From assembly GCA_902770725.1 (NCBI GenBank), contig CACXUA010000002.1, forward strand, positions 1 through 60,757: DNA of 60,757 bases. The letters are read 5' to 3'. Of this stretch, positions 9,046 to 18,208 are shown piece after piece (position 1 is the first letter of the stretch; the number at the start of each line of letters is the position of its first letter). The translations under genes were made by a program, and so were the position numbers. The notes below the pieces were generated by a model. The model did not search any database, was not told the origin of the DNA, and saw only the letters and a list, made by a program, of their open reading frames with translations. The stretch comes from an uncultured Bacteroidales bacterium (GTDB lineage: Bacteria; Bacteroidota; Bacteroidia; Bacteroidales; Bacteroidaceae).

Positions 9046-10551
9046 TTATTTCCGACGGTATAGCCGATAAGTTATGAACGCGTGCTCCGGCGTATAAACA
9101 CGTTCGATGAGACTGTTCATGTAGCCCAAGCTCCACAGGAATTGCAACGGGTGTAGGATGAATTCATATCGGCGTGCATCCGAGGCCTCTTGTATCAGTT
9201 CATAGTCTCGCGTCAGGTCAGGATGGAATGAGCCATAGTAGATGGGCTCTTCTGTCTTCATAATGAGATACTTTGCCTGGCGCGACTCCAGATAAGCTGT
9301 TTGCTCTGTGACAAGTTCCTCTACATAAGCATTTGGCGTAACGAAGAACTTGATGGGAGGCAAGCAGTCGGTGAGCGTATAGATACCCGTATCGTATGAC
9401 CTAATCGTCAGCACTTGTTTGTTGGGATCTTTGTCGGCATTCACCGTTTCAGCCAAAGGCAAAACGGCGTGAGGCAGGTTGCCCGTGAGCAAGGTCATGA
9501 GGTTGTAGTTCGTTGCAACTGCAAGCAACGTAAGCACAACTGCTCCGAAAGCGATGACAGCACGCGATTGGATTCTGCGGACAAAGTATATCACGAGTGG
9601 AGCAAATACGAAGATGATGAGGAAGTAGTACAGATAGACCTTAAAGAGAACGAAGGTCAGCAGTTCGGCTCCCCAGCAGCATGCTATCGCCAACTTCACT
9701 TCGCGAGACGTCCGAACAAGTAAAACAACACTTACAAGCAAGACCCAGCCAGCCAGTTTAAGTGGCATGAACCACCACGCTTCAGGCGAACCCACGCTGC
9801 CAGCATCGACGTATTTGAAGATGTTGAAGTAGAAGTAAGAATAGTAAAGGTCCTGAATGTTGCCGTGCAGGATGAAGTACAGCAATACACCTATCGTTAC
9901 TATTGCCAATCCCACTATGCCCCATGCCAGACATCGCAACAGAAGATTCATCTCTCGACGCTGCCATGCCAATATGCAAAGGGCAATGAGTGCTCCCATA
10001 CACATAGCCAGCAGCGTGAACTTCGTCCAGAAGATGGCAGCCATGAGTGCACCAATGATAACCGACTCCTTGATGTCAGGGAACTCATTCAGCTTAGCAT
10101 ATCGCAATGTCTTGTACAGGATGTAAAGCAAGATAGGCAGTGACAATTCCTCGACCGTATCGCCATAACACATGAAGTCTGTGGTATAGGTCAGTATGCC
10201 AACGATGCAGGTTGTAATCAGGCTTATGCCATGTCCGGCAAACATACGCATCGTCTTGTAAGAGAAGACAAGGAACATGAAGCAGCAGAGTATCTCGAGC
10301 AGATAGATGCCAATAAATGTCTTGGATGACAATGCTGCAGCCCATTCATGGATAAAGAAGAGCAAAGGACCCTTCTGGTCGTGCACATCAGTGTACAGCA
10401 ACTTGCCAGAGAGCATGCTCTTGCCTATAGCCATGAACCAATTGACATCGTCGTGGGGTTGAAGAGGGTAAATCCACGAACAGCAACTGAATAGTGTGAT
10501 GAGGGCTATTGCCAGCAGGCAAAGTAGCAGAGGTGTTTTACAGTCTTTCAT
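9046..10551 (-). CDS. GT-C/family-39-like integral membrane glycosyltransferase
   Basis: A 501-residue membrane protein with about 10-12 hydrophobic segments. The first loop has the acidic pair QPHDDVNWF, as in the catalytic extracytoplasmic loop of GT-C enzymes (ArnT/PMT fold), followed by DVHDQKGPLLFF, which is typical of Bacteroidetes family-39-like proteins. A ~100-residue soluble domain closes the C-terminus. Such enzymes take sugars from polyprenyl phosphate carriers and add them to envelope glycans on the periplasmic side. The start overlaps the end of the GT2 gene by 14 bp, so the GT2 enzyme likely makes the lipid-linked sugar that this protein uses. Substrate unknown. Confidence 0.8.
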   Translation of the reverse strand: MKDCKTPLLLCLLAIALITLFSCCSWIYPLQPHDDVNWFMAIGKSMLSGKLLYTDVHDQKGPLLFFIHEWAAALSSKTFIGIYLLEILCCFMFLVFSYKTMRMFAGHGISLITTCIVGILTYTTDFMCYGDTVEELSLPILLYILYKTLRYAKLNEFPDIKESVIIGALMAAIFWTKFTLLAMCMGALIALCILAWQRREMNLLLRCLAWGIVGLAIVTIGVLLYFILHGNIQDLYYSYFYFNIFKYVDAGSVGSPEAWWFMPLKLAGWVLLVSVVLLVRTSREVKLAIACCWGAELLTFVLFKVYLYYFLIIFVFAPLVIYFVRRIQSRAVIAFGAVVLTLLAVATNYNLMTLLTGNLPHAVLPLAETVNADKDPNKQVLTIRSYDTGIYTLTDCLPPIKFFVTPNAYVEELVTEQTAYLESRQAKYLIMKTEEPIYYGSFHPDLTRDYELIQEASDARRYEFILHPLQFLWSLGYMNSLIERVYTPEHAFITYRLYRRK

Positions 10552-11488
10552 CTTTTATATTGAAACGTGGACGACGCTTGACTTCCATGTATATCTTGCC
10601 GATGTACTCGCCCACAATACCAAGGCCGATAAGTACACAGCCGCTGCAGAACCAGATAGACAAGATAAGCGATGACCAGCCGGTTATTGCTTTATGTTGA
10701 ATGATACAGACGATGACCCATATCGTGATACCCAATGCAATCAATAGGAAAATAAGTCCCAACCACAGCACCATATGAACAAGACTCATGGAAAAGCTTG
10801 TTATGCCGTCGAATGCAAGGTTGAGCATCTTGGTAAGGGGATATTTGCTTTCACCAGCCTGACGTTCCTTACGAGCATACTCCACCTGAGCCGTTTTGTA
10901 TCCCAGCAAAGGAACTAAGCCACGCAGGAAGAGGTTGCGCTCCTCGTAATGCAGCAAAGCTTCTACTGCTCTACGCGACATGAGACGATAGTCAGCATGA
11001 TTATAGACAGTCTTCACGCCCATCTTGCCCATCAGCCTATAGAAGGCTTGTGCTGTGGTACGCTTGAACCATGTGTCAGTCGCACGAGAACTGCGAACGC
11101 CATACACGATGTCATTACCCTGCAAAGCCAGCTGCACCATCTCCTTGATGACAGTTTCATCGTCCTGCAAGTCTGCATCGATAGTCACAGTCAGGTCGGC
11201 AAAACGTATGGCAGTAGTAAGTCCGGCCATAAGGGCATTCTGATGTCCACTGTTGTGAGCAAGACTGATACCGGCAATGCGTCTGTCCTCTGCATGCAAC
11301 TGCTCAATCATGCTCCATGTGGCATCATGACTTCCATCATCTACATAGAGTATTCGGCTATCAGGACTGACAATCTCCTGCATTCCTTCAAGCACAGCGA
11401 GCAAATGCTGAGTGGTCTGCTCAAGAACAGGCTCTTCGTTATAGCATGGTACAACGATTGTGAGGCAAGGTTTCTTCTCTGTTTCCAT
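10538..11488 (-). CDS. GtrB/DPM1-like family 2 glycosyltransferase
   Basis: A membrane-linked GT2 enzyme that most likely transfers a sugar from a nucleotide donor to undecaprenyl phosphate. The GT-A core shows TIVVPCYNEE at the N-terminus, YVDDGSHDAT, and the donor-site box TIDADLQDD; two strong transmembrane segments lie near the C-terminus (about residues 220-245 and 260-290), as in GtrB. I place the start at 11488 (METEKKP), although an ATG at 11518 would add ten residues that do not resemble the family. It overlaps the GT-C gene, and metF ends about 68 bp before it, making it the third gene of the metH operon. Confidence 0.88.
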   Translation of the reverse strand: METEKKPCLTIVVPCYNEEPVLEQTTQHLLAVLEGMQEIVSPDSRILYVDDGSHDATWSMIEQLHAEDRRIAGISLAHNSGHQNALMAGLTTAIRFADLTVTIDADLQDDETVIKEMVQLALQGNDIVYGVRSSRATDTWFKRTTAQAFYRLMGKMGVKTVYNHADYRLMSRRAVEALLHYEERNLFLRGLVPLLGYKTAQVEYARKERQAGESKYPLTKMLNLAFDGITSFSMSLVHMVLWLGLIFLLIALGITIWVIVCIIQHKAITGWSSLILSIWFCSGCVLIGLGIVGEYIGKIYMEVKRRPRFNIKDERL

Positions 11489-11556
11489 AGTCTTAGTATT
11501 TATTGAATCAGCAAGCAATCTTAAAGTTATTTGGCAATGCAGTAAGCCACATTATC

Positions 11557-12513
11557 TCAGAAGACTGCCCTTACGATTTGGCAGACATTGTCGGGTTTGG
11601 CCATAGTATAATAATGTATAGCAGGGAAATCATGCTCAAGAAGTTCGCGGCTCTGCTTGATGGCCCAGTCGATGCCGGCCTGATATGCTTCTTCGGCTGT
11701 CTTTGTCTTACTCATCAGGCTGACAAGTTCCTGCGGAATGTCAATGTGGAAGGCACGCGGAAGCAGGTCAATCTGCTTCTTCGACGAGATGGGTTTGAGG
11801 CCGGGAATGATGGGAACGGTGATGCCAGCCTTTCGACATAGTTCGACAAACTGGAAGAATTTCTTGTTGTCGAAGAACATCTGAGTGACGATATAGTCGG
11901 CTCCTGCTTCCACCTTCTGTTTGAGATGCTGGATGTCGGTCTCCAGATTGGCAGCCTCGAAGTGCTTCTCGGGATAAGCTGCCACGCCGATGCAGAAGTC
12001 GGTGCTGAGGCCTTGCTTCACTGTCGGGTCGAGATATTGTCCGCGATTCAGGTTGCTTATCATTCCGACAAGTTCCGAACTGTGCGAGAAGCCATCGGGC
12101 TCGGGGATGAAGACCTTTTGGCCAGGGAGCGCATCGCCTCGTAAAGCCATGATGTTACTGATGCCCAGGAAGTGGAGGTCCAGCAGTTCCGATTCGACGC
12201 GGCTGCAAGACGAACCGCCGCAAATGACGTGAGGAACGATTTCCAACTCGGGATAACGACGCATGATGGCAGCCACGATGGCAACTGTGCCAGGTCGTTT
12301 GGCTAGTGTCATGCGGGTATAAGTGCCGTCGGCATTGGGCACATATTCAATCTCGTCGCGGTGACAGGTTATATTGATGAAGGGAGGTTGGAACTCCATC
12401 AAGGGGTCGAGGCTCTGGTAGAGTCGGCTCGCATCACTTCCCTTCAAGGGGGGGACGAGTTCGAAACTGGCGAAAGGACGTCGTTTGCTGTTCAGTATGT
12501 CAATGACTTTCAT
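11557..12513 (-). CDS. metF: Methylenetetrahydrofolate reductase MetF
   Basis: A flavoprotein that reduces 5,10-methylene-THF to 5-methyl-THF, the methyl donor used by MetH. The FAD/folate barrel features are present: SFELVPPLKG at the start with the catalytic Glu, NITCHRDE, VICGGSSC, ALRGDAL, GVAAYPEKH and VTQMFFDNKKFF. Length 318 is normal. It sits one base after the metH stop on the same strand, an arrangement that couples the two consecutive steps of the methionine methyl branch. Confidence 0.97.
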   Translation of the reverse strand: MKVIDILNSKRRPFASFELVPPLKGSDASRLYQSLDPLMEFQPPFINITCHRDEIEYVPNADGTYTRMTLAKRPGTVAIVAAIMRRYPELEIVPHVICGGSSCSRVESELLDLHFLGISNIMALRGDALPGQKVFIPEPDGFSHSSELVGMISNLNRGQYLDPTVKQGLSTDFCIGVAAYPEKHFEAANLETDIQHLKQKVEAGADYIVTQMFFDNKKFFQFVELCRKAGITVPIIPGLKPISSKKQIDLLPRAFHIDIPQELVSLMSKTKTAEEAYQAGIDWAIKQSRELLEHDFPAIHYYTMAKPDNVCQIVRAVF

Positions 12514-12514
12514 G

Positions 12515-15500
12515 TTATGATGAGTGTGTTATGAACTTAGATAAGAGTTGTTCGCCTTCCTCGATGGTGATGCCGCGACGCTGGCAATAGTCGCGGAGCT
12601 GTTCGCGGTCGATGCGGCCTACAGGGAAGTATTGAGCTTCGGGGTGGTGGATGAACAGGCCACACACGGAGGTCGAGGGCTGAATGCTGTAGTGGTCAGT
12701 CAGCGTGACATCCAGTTTCTGTTCAGCCTGCAGTCTGTCGAAGACGATGCGCTTAAGCGAATGGTCCGGGCAGGTGGCATAGCCGAAGGCAACTCGCAAG
12801 GTATTATTATCTTTGTGGTGTTGCGTCTGAAGCCATTCTGCAGCAGCTTCGGCCAGACGAGCACAGAGGGCATGTGTCATCAGCCGTTCTTCTTCGTTGG
12901 TCGATTCTTGCAGCGGTCTGGCTGTCACCAGGAAGAGTCCGATGGGGGAGGGTTGTTGCTCGTCGAAGTAATCTGCGAGACAACGGTAATGATACGCAGC
13001 AGACTGACTGCGAAGCATGGGCAGGAGTTGTCCGTCTTCACAAAGAACGATATCATTCCCCCTTCTTGTCGCCGCCTCTTCCTTATATAAAGCTTTCACC
13101 TCAAGCAGGCTTTTTTGCAGGAGTGACTCAAGGAATTGCTTACCTTTCTTTAATGTCTTTTCCGCCTCAGGGTTGACCAAGAGCTGAGGCAGTGTCTCGC
13201 CTTTGAAACCCCAGAACAGCAGGAACATCCGCCAGTCGATGAGGGAAAGGAGATCTTCGCATTGAACATTGAACATTGAACATTGAACATTAACGGATTC
13301 GCTGTTCTGCCAATGGTATTGTGGACGTAATAGGTTGGCTTCCTCATAGGGTGTGAGGGGTGCATGATGCTCGTTATATGCATCACGTATCTGCCCCTGT
13401 TCGTCCTTTATTTGCTCGATGAAATCGGTCTTTTTTGAAGTTAATCGCTTTGCCAGCACTGATGTTTGCGAGGCATCGCCACCATAAATGACCAGACCAT
13501 CATAGAGGGGTGCTAACTTCACTGCAGTGTGAACAGCCGATGTTGTTGCTCCGCCTACCAGAATAGGTACGTCGAGATGCTCTTCTTGGAATGTTTGGCA
13601 GAGTTTCTCCATCTCCTTCAATGACGGTGTAATCAAGCCGCTGATGCCGACAAGGACAGGTTTATGCTCTTTTGTGGCTTCCAGAATTGTCTCGCACGGC
13701 ACCATAACGCCGAGGTCCACCACTTCGAAACCATTGCACGCAAGCACGATGCCGACGATGTTCTTGCCGATATCATGCACATCGCCGTTGGCTGTGGCGA
13801 GTACTACACAAGGCTTCAGGCTGCCTCCAGTTGCTTTGTCCGAGGCATCGATGTATGGTTGCAGAATAGCCACAGCATCCTTCATGACCTGAGCAGAGCG
13901 GACGACTTGTGGCAGGAACATCTTTCCTTCGCCAAACAAGACACCGATGTGCTCCATGGCCTGCATGAGTGGTCCCTCGATGACCTTGATGGGCTGACCA
14001 TATTTAGCAAGTGCCTCGGGCACATCTTCCACGAGATGACTGTTGTCGCCCTTTGTCAAAGCGAGTTGAAGACGCTGTTCAATGGGGAGATTCGGGGCGA
14101 GGGGCATGGAGCATGGGGCAAGAGTTTTGTCTGTTGAAGCCTCATTCTTTAGTTCTTCACTCAAGGCGAGCAGCCTGTCGGTGGCTTCGTCGTCGGTGTT
14201 CATGATGACATCCTCGACTGCGCGACGCAGGTTTGGGTCGATTTCATCGTATATTTGGAGCATCGACGGATTGACGATGGCCATATCGAGACCTGCGCGG
14301 ATGGCGTGGTAGAGGAACACCGAGTGCATCGCTTCCCTTACCTTATTATTACCACGGAAAGCGAAGGAGAGGTTGCTCACACCGCCACTTGTCTTTGCGA
14401 AGGGCAGGTTCTGCTTGATCCATTCTACGGCGCGGATGAAATCGACGGCATAGGCCTGATGCTCTTTAATGCCCGTTCCAACTGAAAGAATATTGACGTC
14501 GAAGATGATGTCCTGTGGCGGGAAACCGATGGAAGTCAGTAGGTTGTAGGCACGACGAGCGATGGCAATCTTGCGTTCATATGTCGTGGCTTGTCCTTCT
14601 TCGTCGAAAGCCATCACGACAACTGCGGCACCCAAGCGTCTCAATTCAAGGGCTTTACCAAGGAAATCCTGCTCTCCGGCCTTGAGACTTATGGAGTTGA
14701 CGATGCATTTGCCTTGAGCGTTCTTCAGTCCGGCCAGAACCGTCGGCCAGTCGCTGCTGTCGATCATCAGGACGGCCTTGCCCACGGCAGGTTCTCCGCT
14801 GATGTGCCGGCAGAAAGTCTGCATTTCGAGTTGGCTGTCGAGCATGGCATCGTCCATGTTGATATCGATGACCGTTGCCCCGCCCTCTATTTGGTTTCGT
14901 GCCACAGAGAGTGCTTCGCCGTATTGCTTTTCAGCGATGAGACGGGCGAATTTGCGTGAGCCAGCGACGTTTGTACGCTCCCCGACGTTCGTGAAGTTCT
15001 GTGTTTCTCGGTCGATGAGCAATGGTTCAAGGCCCGACACACGCAGTTTGTTGTCTGCAGCAGGAATGGTTCTGGGCCTGATGTCGCGCAATGCGTCAGC
15101 AATCGCCCTGATGTGTTGTTCGTCAGTTCCGCAGCAGCCACCGGCGATATTGATGAGTCCGGCTTCTGCCATCTTGCGGAGATGCGAGGCGGTGAAGTCG
15201 GGAAGTTCCTCATATTCACCCATTTGGTTGGGCAATCCGGCATTCGGATAGATGGAAATTGGCAGCGGAACATTGGCCGAGAGCTGTTCCATGAAGGGTC
15301 GCAAATCAGTGACGCCGAAGGAACAGTTCAGTCCGAAACTGAGCAAGTAGGGATAGTGGCTGACGCTTGTATAGAAGGCCCAGAGCGTTTGTCCCGTAAG
15401 GGTTCGGCCGCTTCGGTCGTTGATTGTGACCGACACCATGACCGGAATTTCCCGATGAAACCGTCGGTTTATGTCGCTTATGGCATAGAGAGCGGCCTTC

Positions 15501-16162
15501 GTATTGAGGGCATCGTAGCAAGTTTCCAAGAGGAGAAAATCGGCGCCGCCTTCGAGGAGTGCTTCTGCTTGCTCGCGATAAGAATCGGCCATTTCATCGA
15601 AAGAAACGGCTCTTTTGGCGGGTTGACTCATGTCGGAAGGCAAGGTCAGCGATTTCGACGTGGGACCCATGGAACCAGCCACGTATATCTTCCTGCCAGA
15701 CCCTCTCCCAACCTCTCCCTTATAGGGAGAGGAGTTAATAGTTTTGCCACTGATAAAGCTGTCAGAAGAAGTAACTTCTCCCCTCCCTTCAAGGGAGGGG
15801 TTGGGGGTGGGTCTGTCGGCCACTTGTCGGGCCAGCCTTGCACCTTCGCGAGCCATTTCTGCCGCGATGTCCGAGCAACCATATTCATGTTGGCTGATGC
15901 GGTTGGAGGAGAAAGTGTTTGTGGCAATGATGTCGGCTCCGGCCTCGATGTAGAGTCGGTGAATCTGCTTGATGACATCGGGTTCCGTCAGGCAAAGGAC
16001 ATCGTTGTTGCCCACCAAAGAGACTGGCCACGAGGCGAATCGTCCCCTGTGGAAACTCTCTGGGGAAAGCCCGAAAGCCTGTATCCTGGTGCCCATCGCT
16101 CCGTCGAGAATGAGGATGCGCTGAGCCAGTTGTTCCCTTATTTCCTTAAACGTCTGCTCCAT
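12515..16162 (-). CDS. metH: Cobalamin-dependent methionine synthase MetH with two in-frame repeat inserts
   Basis: MetH moves a methyl group from methyl-THF through cobalamin to homocysteine. The whole five-part protein is here: homocysteine domain (LDGAMGTRIQ, GGCCGTDEQH zinc site), pterin domain (NVGERTNVAGSRKF), cap, B12 domain with the DVHDIGKN His-on motif, and the AdoMet reactivation domain at the C-terminus. I start it at 16162 (MEQTFKE), 1215 residues, because a TACCTTTG promoter box lies at 16172-16179; the ATG at 16201 would precede the transcription start. Two inserts look foreign: about 39 residues at 118-156 and about 10 residues near 965-975 (see separate entries). No cobalamin riboswitch was seen upstream. 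Confidence 0.96.
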   Translation of the reverse strand: MEQTFKEIREQLAQRILILDGAMGTRIQAFGLSPESFHRGRFASWPVSLVGNNDVLCLTEPDVIKQIHRLYIEAGADIIATNTFSSNRISQHEYGCSDIAAEMAREGARLARQVADRPTPNPSLEGRGEVTSSDSFISGKTINSSPYKGEVGRGSGRKIYVAGSMGPTSKSLTLPSDMSQPAKRAVSFDEMADSYREQAEALLEGGADFLLLETCYDALNTKAALYAISDINRRFHREIPVMVSVTINDRSGRTLTGQTLWAFYTSVSHYPYLLSFGLNCSFGVTDLRPFMEQLSANVPLPISIYPNAGLPNQMGEYEELPDFTASHLRKMAEAGLINIAGGCCGTDEQHIRAIADALRDIRPRTIPAADNKLRVSGLEPLLIDRETQNFTNVGERTNVAGSRKFARLIAEKQYGEALSVARNQIEGGATVIDINMDDAMLDSQLEMQTFCRHISGEPAVGKAVLMIDSSDWPTVLAGLKNAQGKCIVNSISLKAGEQDFLGKALELRRLGAAVVVMAFDEEGQATTYERKIAIARRAYNLLTSIGFPPQDIIFDVNILSVGTGIKEHQAYAVDFIRAVEWIKQNLPFAKTSGGVSNLSFAFRGNNKVREAMHSVFLYHAIRAGLDMAIVNPSMLQIYDEIDPNLRRAVEDVIMNTDDEATDRLLALSEELKNEASTDKTLAPCSMPLAPNLPIEQRLQLALTKGDNSHLVEDVPEALAKYGQPIKVIEGPLMQAMEHIGVLFGEGKMFLPQVVRSAQVMKDAVAILQPYIDASDKATGGSLKPCVVLATANGDVHDIGKNIVGIVLACNGFEVVDLGVMVPCETILEATKEHKPVLVGISGLITPSLKEMEKLCQTFQEEHLDVPILVGGATTSAVHTAVKLAPLYDGLVIYGGDASQTSVLAKRLTSKKTDFIEQIKDEQGQIRDAYNEHHAPLTPYEEANLLRPQYHWQNSESVNVQCSMFNVQCEDLLSLIDWRMFLLFWGFKGETLPQLLVNPEAEKTLKKGKQFLESLLQKSLLEVKALYKEEAATRRGNDIVLCEDGQLLPMLRSQSAAYHYRCLADYFDEQQPSPIGLFLVTARPLQESTNEEERLMTHALCARLAEAAAEWLQTQHHKDNNTLRVAFGYATCPDHSLKRIVFDRLQAEQKLDVTLTDHYSIQPSTSVCGLFIHHPEAQYFPVGRIDREQLRDYCQRRGITIEEGEQLLSKFITHSS
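13258..13291 (-). repeat. ATTGAAC tandem repeat inside metH
   Basis: Four copies of CATTGAA (7-bp period) lie inside the metH frame and are read as NVQCSMFNVQC, just before EDLLSLIDW at the start of the reactivation domain. The same 7-bp repeat type is common between genes in this phylum, so this looks like an intergenic repeat tolerated in an interdomain linker. Confidence 0.75.
15695..15811 (-). repeat. Palindromic mini-element inserted in frame in metH
   Basis: About 117 bp encoding TPNPSLEGRGE at one end and SSPYKGEVGRG at the other interrupt the metH homocysteine domain between LARQVADR and KIYVAGSMGP, which are normally almost adjacent. Both ends hold hairpins (CCTCCCTTGAAGGGAGG and CTCTCCCTATAAGGGAGAG on the coding strand), and the outer edges are inverted (AGACCCACCCCCAACC against AGACCCTCTCCCAACC, 14 of 16 alike). 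The length is a multiple of three and has no stop. Confidence 0.85.
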
Positions 16163-16171
16163 TTCCGAGTG

Positions 16172-16179
16172 CAAAGGTA
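16172..16179 (-). promoter_or_regulatory. Bacteroidetes -7 element for the metH operon
   Basis: The minus strand reads TACCTTTG, ending 10 bp before the ATG at 16162. Transcription would start only a few bases before the start codon, giving a nearly leaderless mRNA. This decides the metH start and leaves no room for a leader riboswitch. Confidence 0.6.
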
Positions 16180-16187
16180 CAACATTT

Positions 16188-16218
16188 AATTCATAATTCA
16201 TAATTCATAATTCATAAT
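16188..16218. repeat. AATTCAT simple repeat upstream of metH
   Basis: Four tandem copies of a 9-bp unit (TAATTCATA) lie just upstream of the metH promoter, where the -33 element should be. The same words recur at 33061-33080 and 36949-37045. Confidence 0.7.
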
Positions 16219-16300
16219 TATTGCCTTGCGGGCAGATGTTTGTGGAAAAGCTTTGTGGTTTGCTAGAAAACGAAAGGTGCAGCATTTGCCATCTTTGCAT

Positions 16301-16430
16301 GGAGCGTCTGAAAACATGGCGTGCCAAGTTGCCAAACATGGCGTGCCGAATTGGTCAAGATGGCGTGCCAAGTTGGTCAAGATGGCGTGCCGAGTTTTTC
16401 AACTAGGTGTGGCTAGTTTTTAGACGCTCC
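16301..16430. repeat. 22-bp phased array, family A (5 units), enclosed by inverted repeats
   Basis: Cores GGCGTGCC start at 16318, 16340, 16362 and 16384, with a decayed fifth (GGTGTGGC) at 16406, all 22 bp apart. The array is enclosed by GGAGCGTCTGAAAAC (16301-16315) and GTTTTTAGACGCTCC (16416-16430), inverted copies alike at 14 of 15 places. It occupies the middle of the divergent 368-bp metH-nadB gap, one of the few arrays not placed after a stop codon. Apart from the two promoters and the AATTCAT repeat, nothing else was seen in this gap. Confidence 0.88.
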
Positions 16431-16463
16431 AGCCCATAGAGTAAAAGAAAAAGTGATTTTTCT

Positions 16464-16494
16464 TTTGTGGTTCGCTGCGTAATTCGTAAATTTG
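16464..16494 (+). promoter_or_regulatory. Bacteroidetes promoter for nadB
   Basis: TTTG at 16464-16467, a 19-bp spacer and TAAATTTG at 16487-16494 match both halves of the Bacteroidetes promoter consensus. The nadB ATG follows 36 bp later. Confidence 0.7.
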
Positions 16495-16530
16495 CAGCCG
16501 AAAACATGTCATTTAAGACAGAAATAAGTC

Positions 16531-18123
16531 ATGATTAAGAAGAGTGAATTCCTGATTATAGGCAGTGGCGTGGCTGGTATGAGCTATGCGCTGAAGGTGG
16601 CGAACGCAGGCAAGGGCAAGGTGACGCTCATCTGCAAGACAACCCTCGAAGAAGCCAACACGGCAAAGGCTCAGGGCGGCATCGCTTCGGTAACGAACCT
16701 CCTGGTCGATAACTTCGAGAAGCACATCGAGGACACCATGATTGCGGGCGACTACATCAGCGACCCCGCAGCCGTTGAACAAGTGGTGCGTAATGCGCCG
16801 CAGGGTATCCGGGACCTCGTGAAATGGGGCGTCAACTTCGACAAGAAAGAGGATGGCGAGTTCGACCTGCATCGCGAAGGCGGTCACTCGGAGTTCCGCA
16901 TCCTGCATCATGCCGACGATACCGGTGCCGAGATACAGCGCGGACTGATGGCTGCTGTTCGTCAGAATCCAAACATCGAAGTGCTGGAGCATCACTTTGC
17001 CGTCGAGATTATCACCCAGCACCACTTGGGCATCCGCGTCACTCGCCGTACGCCCGACATCGAGTGCTACGGTGCTTACGTCCTGAACCCCAAGACCGGC
17101 AAGGTGGACACCTACCTGAGCAAGGTCACGCTCATGGCGACAGGCGGCACAGGAGCCATCTATGCCACCACATCCAACCCGAATATCGCGACCGGTGACG
17201 GCATAGCCATGGTCTATCGTGCCAAGGGAAAAGTGCAGGATATGGAGTTCGTGCAGTTTCATCCGACTGTCCTCTACAACCCTCAAGAGACGCATCCCGC
17301 CTACCTCATCACTGAGGCGATGCGTGGCTATGGCGGCATTCTCAGGCTTCCCAACGGCGAGGAGTTCATGCAGAAATACGACGAGCGGCTCTCGCTGGCT
17401 CCCCGCGACATCGTGGCTCGTGCTATTGACCGCGAGATGAAGATTCACGGATTGGACCACGTCTGCCTCGACGTCACCCACAAAGACCCGGAGGAGACCA
17501 AGCATCACTTCCCCAACATCTACGCCAAGTGCCTCTCCATCGGCATCGACATCACGAAGCAGTACATCCCGGTGGCGCCCAGCGCACACTACATGTGCGG
17601 CGGCATCAAGGTAGATCTCGATGGGCAGAGCAGCATCCGCAGGCTTTATGCTGTCGGCGAATGCTCCTGCACCGGACTGCACGGTGGCAATCGTCTGGCC
17701 AGCAACTCGCTCATCGAAGCCGTCGTCTATGCCGATGCAGCAGCCAAGCACTCGCTGGAAGTCATCGACAAGTACGACTTCAACGACCGCGTGCCCGAAT
17801 GGAACGACGAAGGCACCATGACGAACGAGGAGAAAGTCCTCATCGCCCAGGACGTCAAGGAAGTGAATCAGATCATGAGCACCTATGTCGGCATCGTCCG
17901 CAGCGACCTTCGCCTGCACCGTGCTTGGGAGCGTCTCGACCTCCTCTACGAGGAAACGGAACACCTCTTCAAGCGCGTCAAGCCCACGAAAGACATCTGT
18001 GAACTGCGAAACATGATAAACGTAGGCTATCTCATCACACGCCAGGCCCTCGAACGCAAAGAGAGTCGTGGCCTGCACTACACTATCGACTACGCCAAGC
18101 ACGCGCTGGACAAGAAGAACTGA
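16531..18123 (+). CDS. nadB: L-aspartate oxidase NadB
   Basis: An FAD enzyme that oxidises L-aspartate to iminoaspartate, which NadA then uses; cytoplasmic. The N-terminus has the Rossmann fingerprint LIIGSGVAGMSYALK, followed by AKAQGGIASV, the substrate region with HREGGHSEFRILHHADDTG, QFHPTVLYNP, RGYGGILRLPNGEEFM, and the FAD C-terminal box YAVGECSCTGLHGGNRLASNSL. Length 530 fits the family. It has its own promoter and leads trkH on the same strand, with an 85-bp gap. Confidence 0.97.
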   Translation: MIKKSEFLIIGSGVAGMSYALKVANAGKGKVTLICKTTLEEANTAKAQGGIASVTNLLVDNFEKHIEDTMIAGDYISDPAAVEQVVRNAPQGIRDLVKWGVNFDKKEDGEFDLHREGGHSEFRILHHADDTGAEIQRGLMAAVRQNPNIEVLEHHFAVEIITQHHLGIRVTRRTPDIECYGAYVLNPKTGKVDTYLSKVTLMATGGTGAIYATTSNPNIATGDGIAMVYRAKGKVQDMEFVQFHPTVLYNPQETHPAYLITEAMRGYGGILRLPNGEEFMQKYDERLSLAPRDIVARAIDREMKIHGLDHVCLDVTHKDPEETKHHFPNIYAKCLSIGIDITKQYIPVAPSAHYMCGGIKVDLDGQSSIRRLYAVGECSCTGLHGGNRLASNSLIEAVVYADAAAKHSLEVIDKYDFNDRVPEWNDEGTMTNEEKVLIAQDVKEVNQIMSTYVGIVRSDLRLHRAWERLDLLYEETEHLFKRVKPTKDICELRNMINVGYLITRQALERKESRGLHYTIDYAKHALDKKN

Positions 18124-18208
18124 GCCGAATGGTAAATGGAACTCCGCGCATTAAAAAGCGCGCCTTGTTTCAAAAGAATACAAGAAATGATTAAATGGAA
18201 AATGTGAG

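Noticed and set aside
15113..16189. A 358-codon plus-strand frame opposite metH
   Set aside because: It is an antisense shadow of metH without recognisable motifs.
16163..16201. Longer metH start at 16201
   Set aside because: The added residues come from the AATTCAT simple repeat and lie upstream of the TACCTTTG promoter box.
16163..16530. Cobalamin riboswitch before metH
   Set aside because: I found no B12-box-like sequence, and the promoter lies only 10 bp before the start codon.
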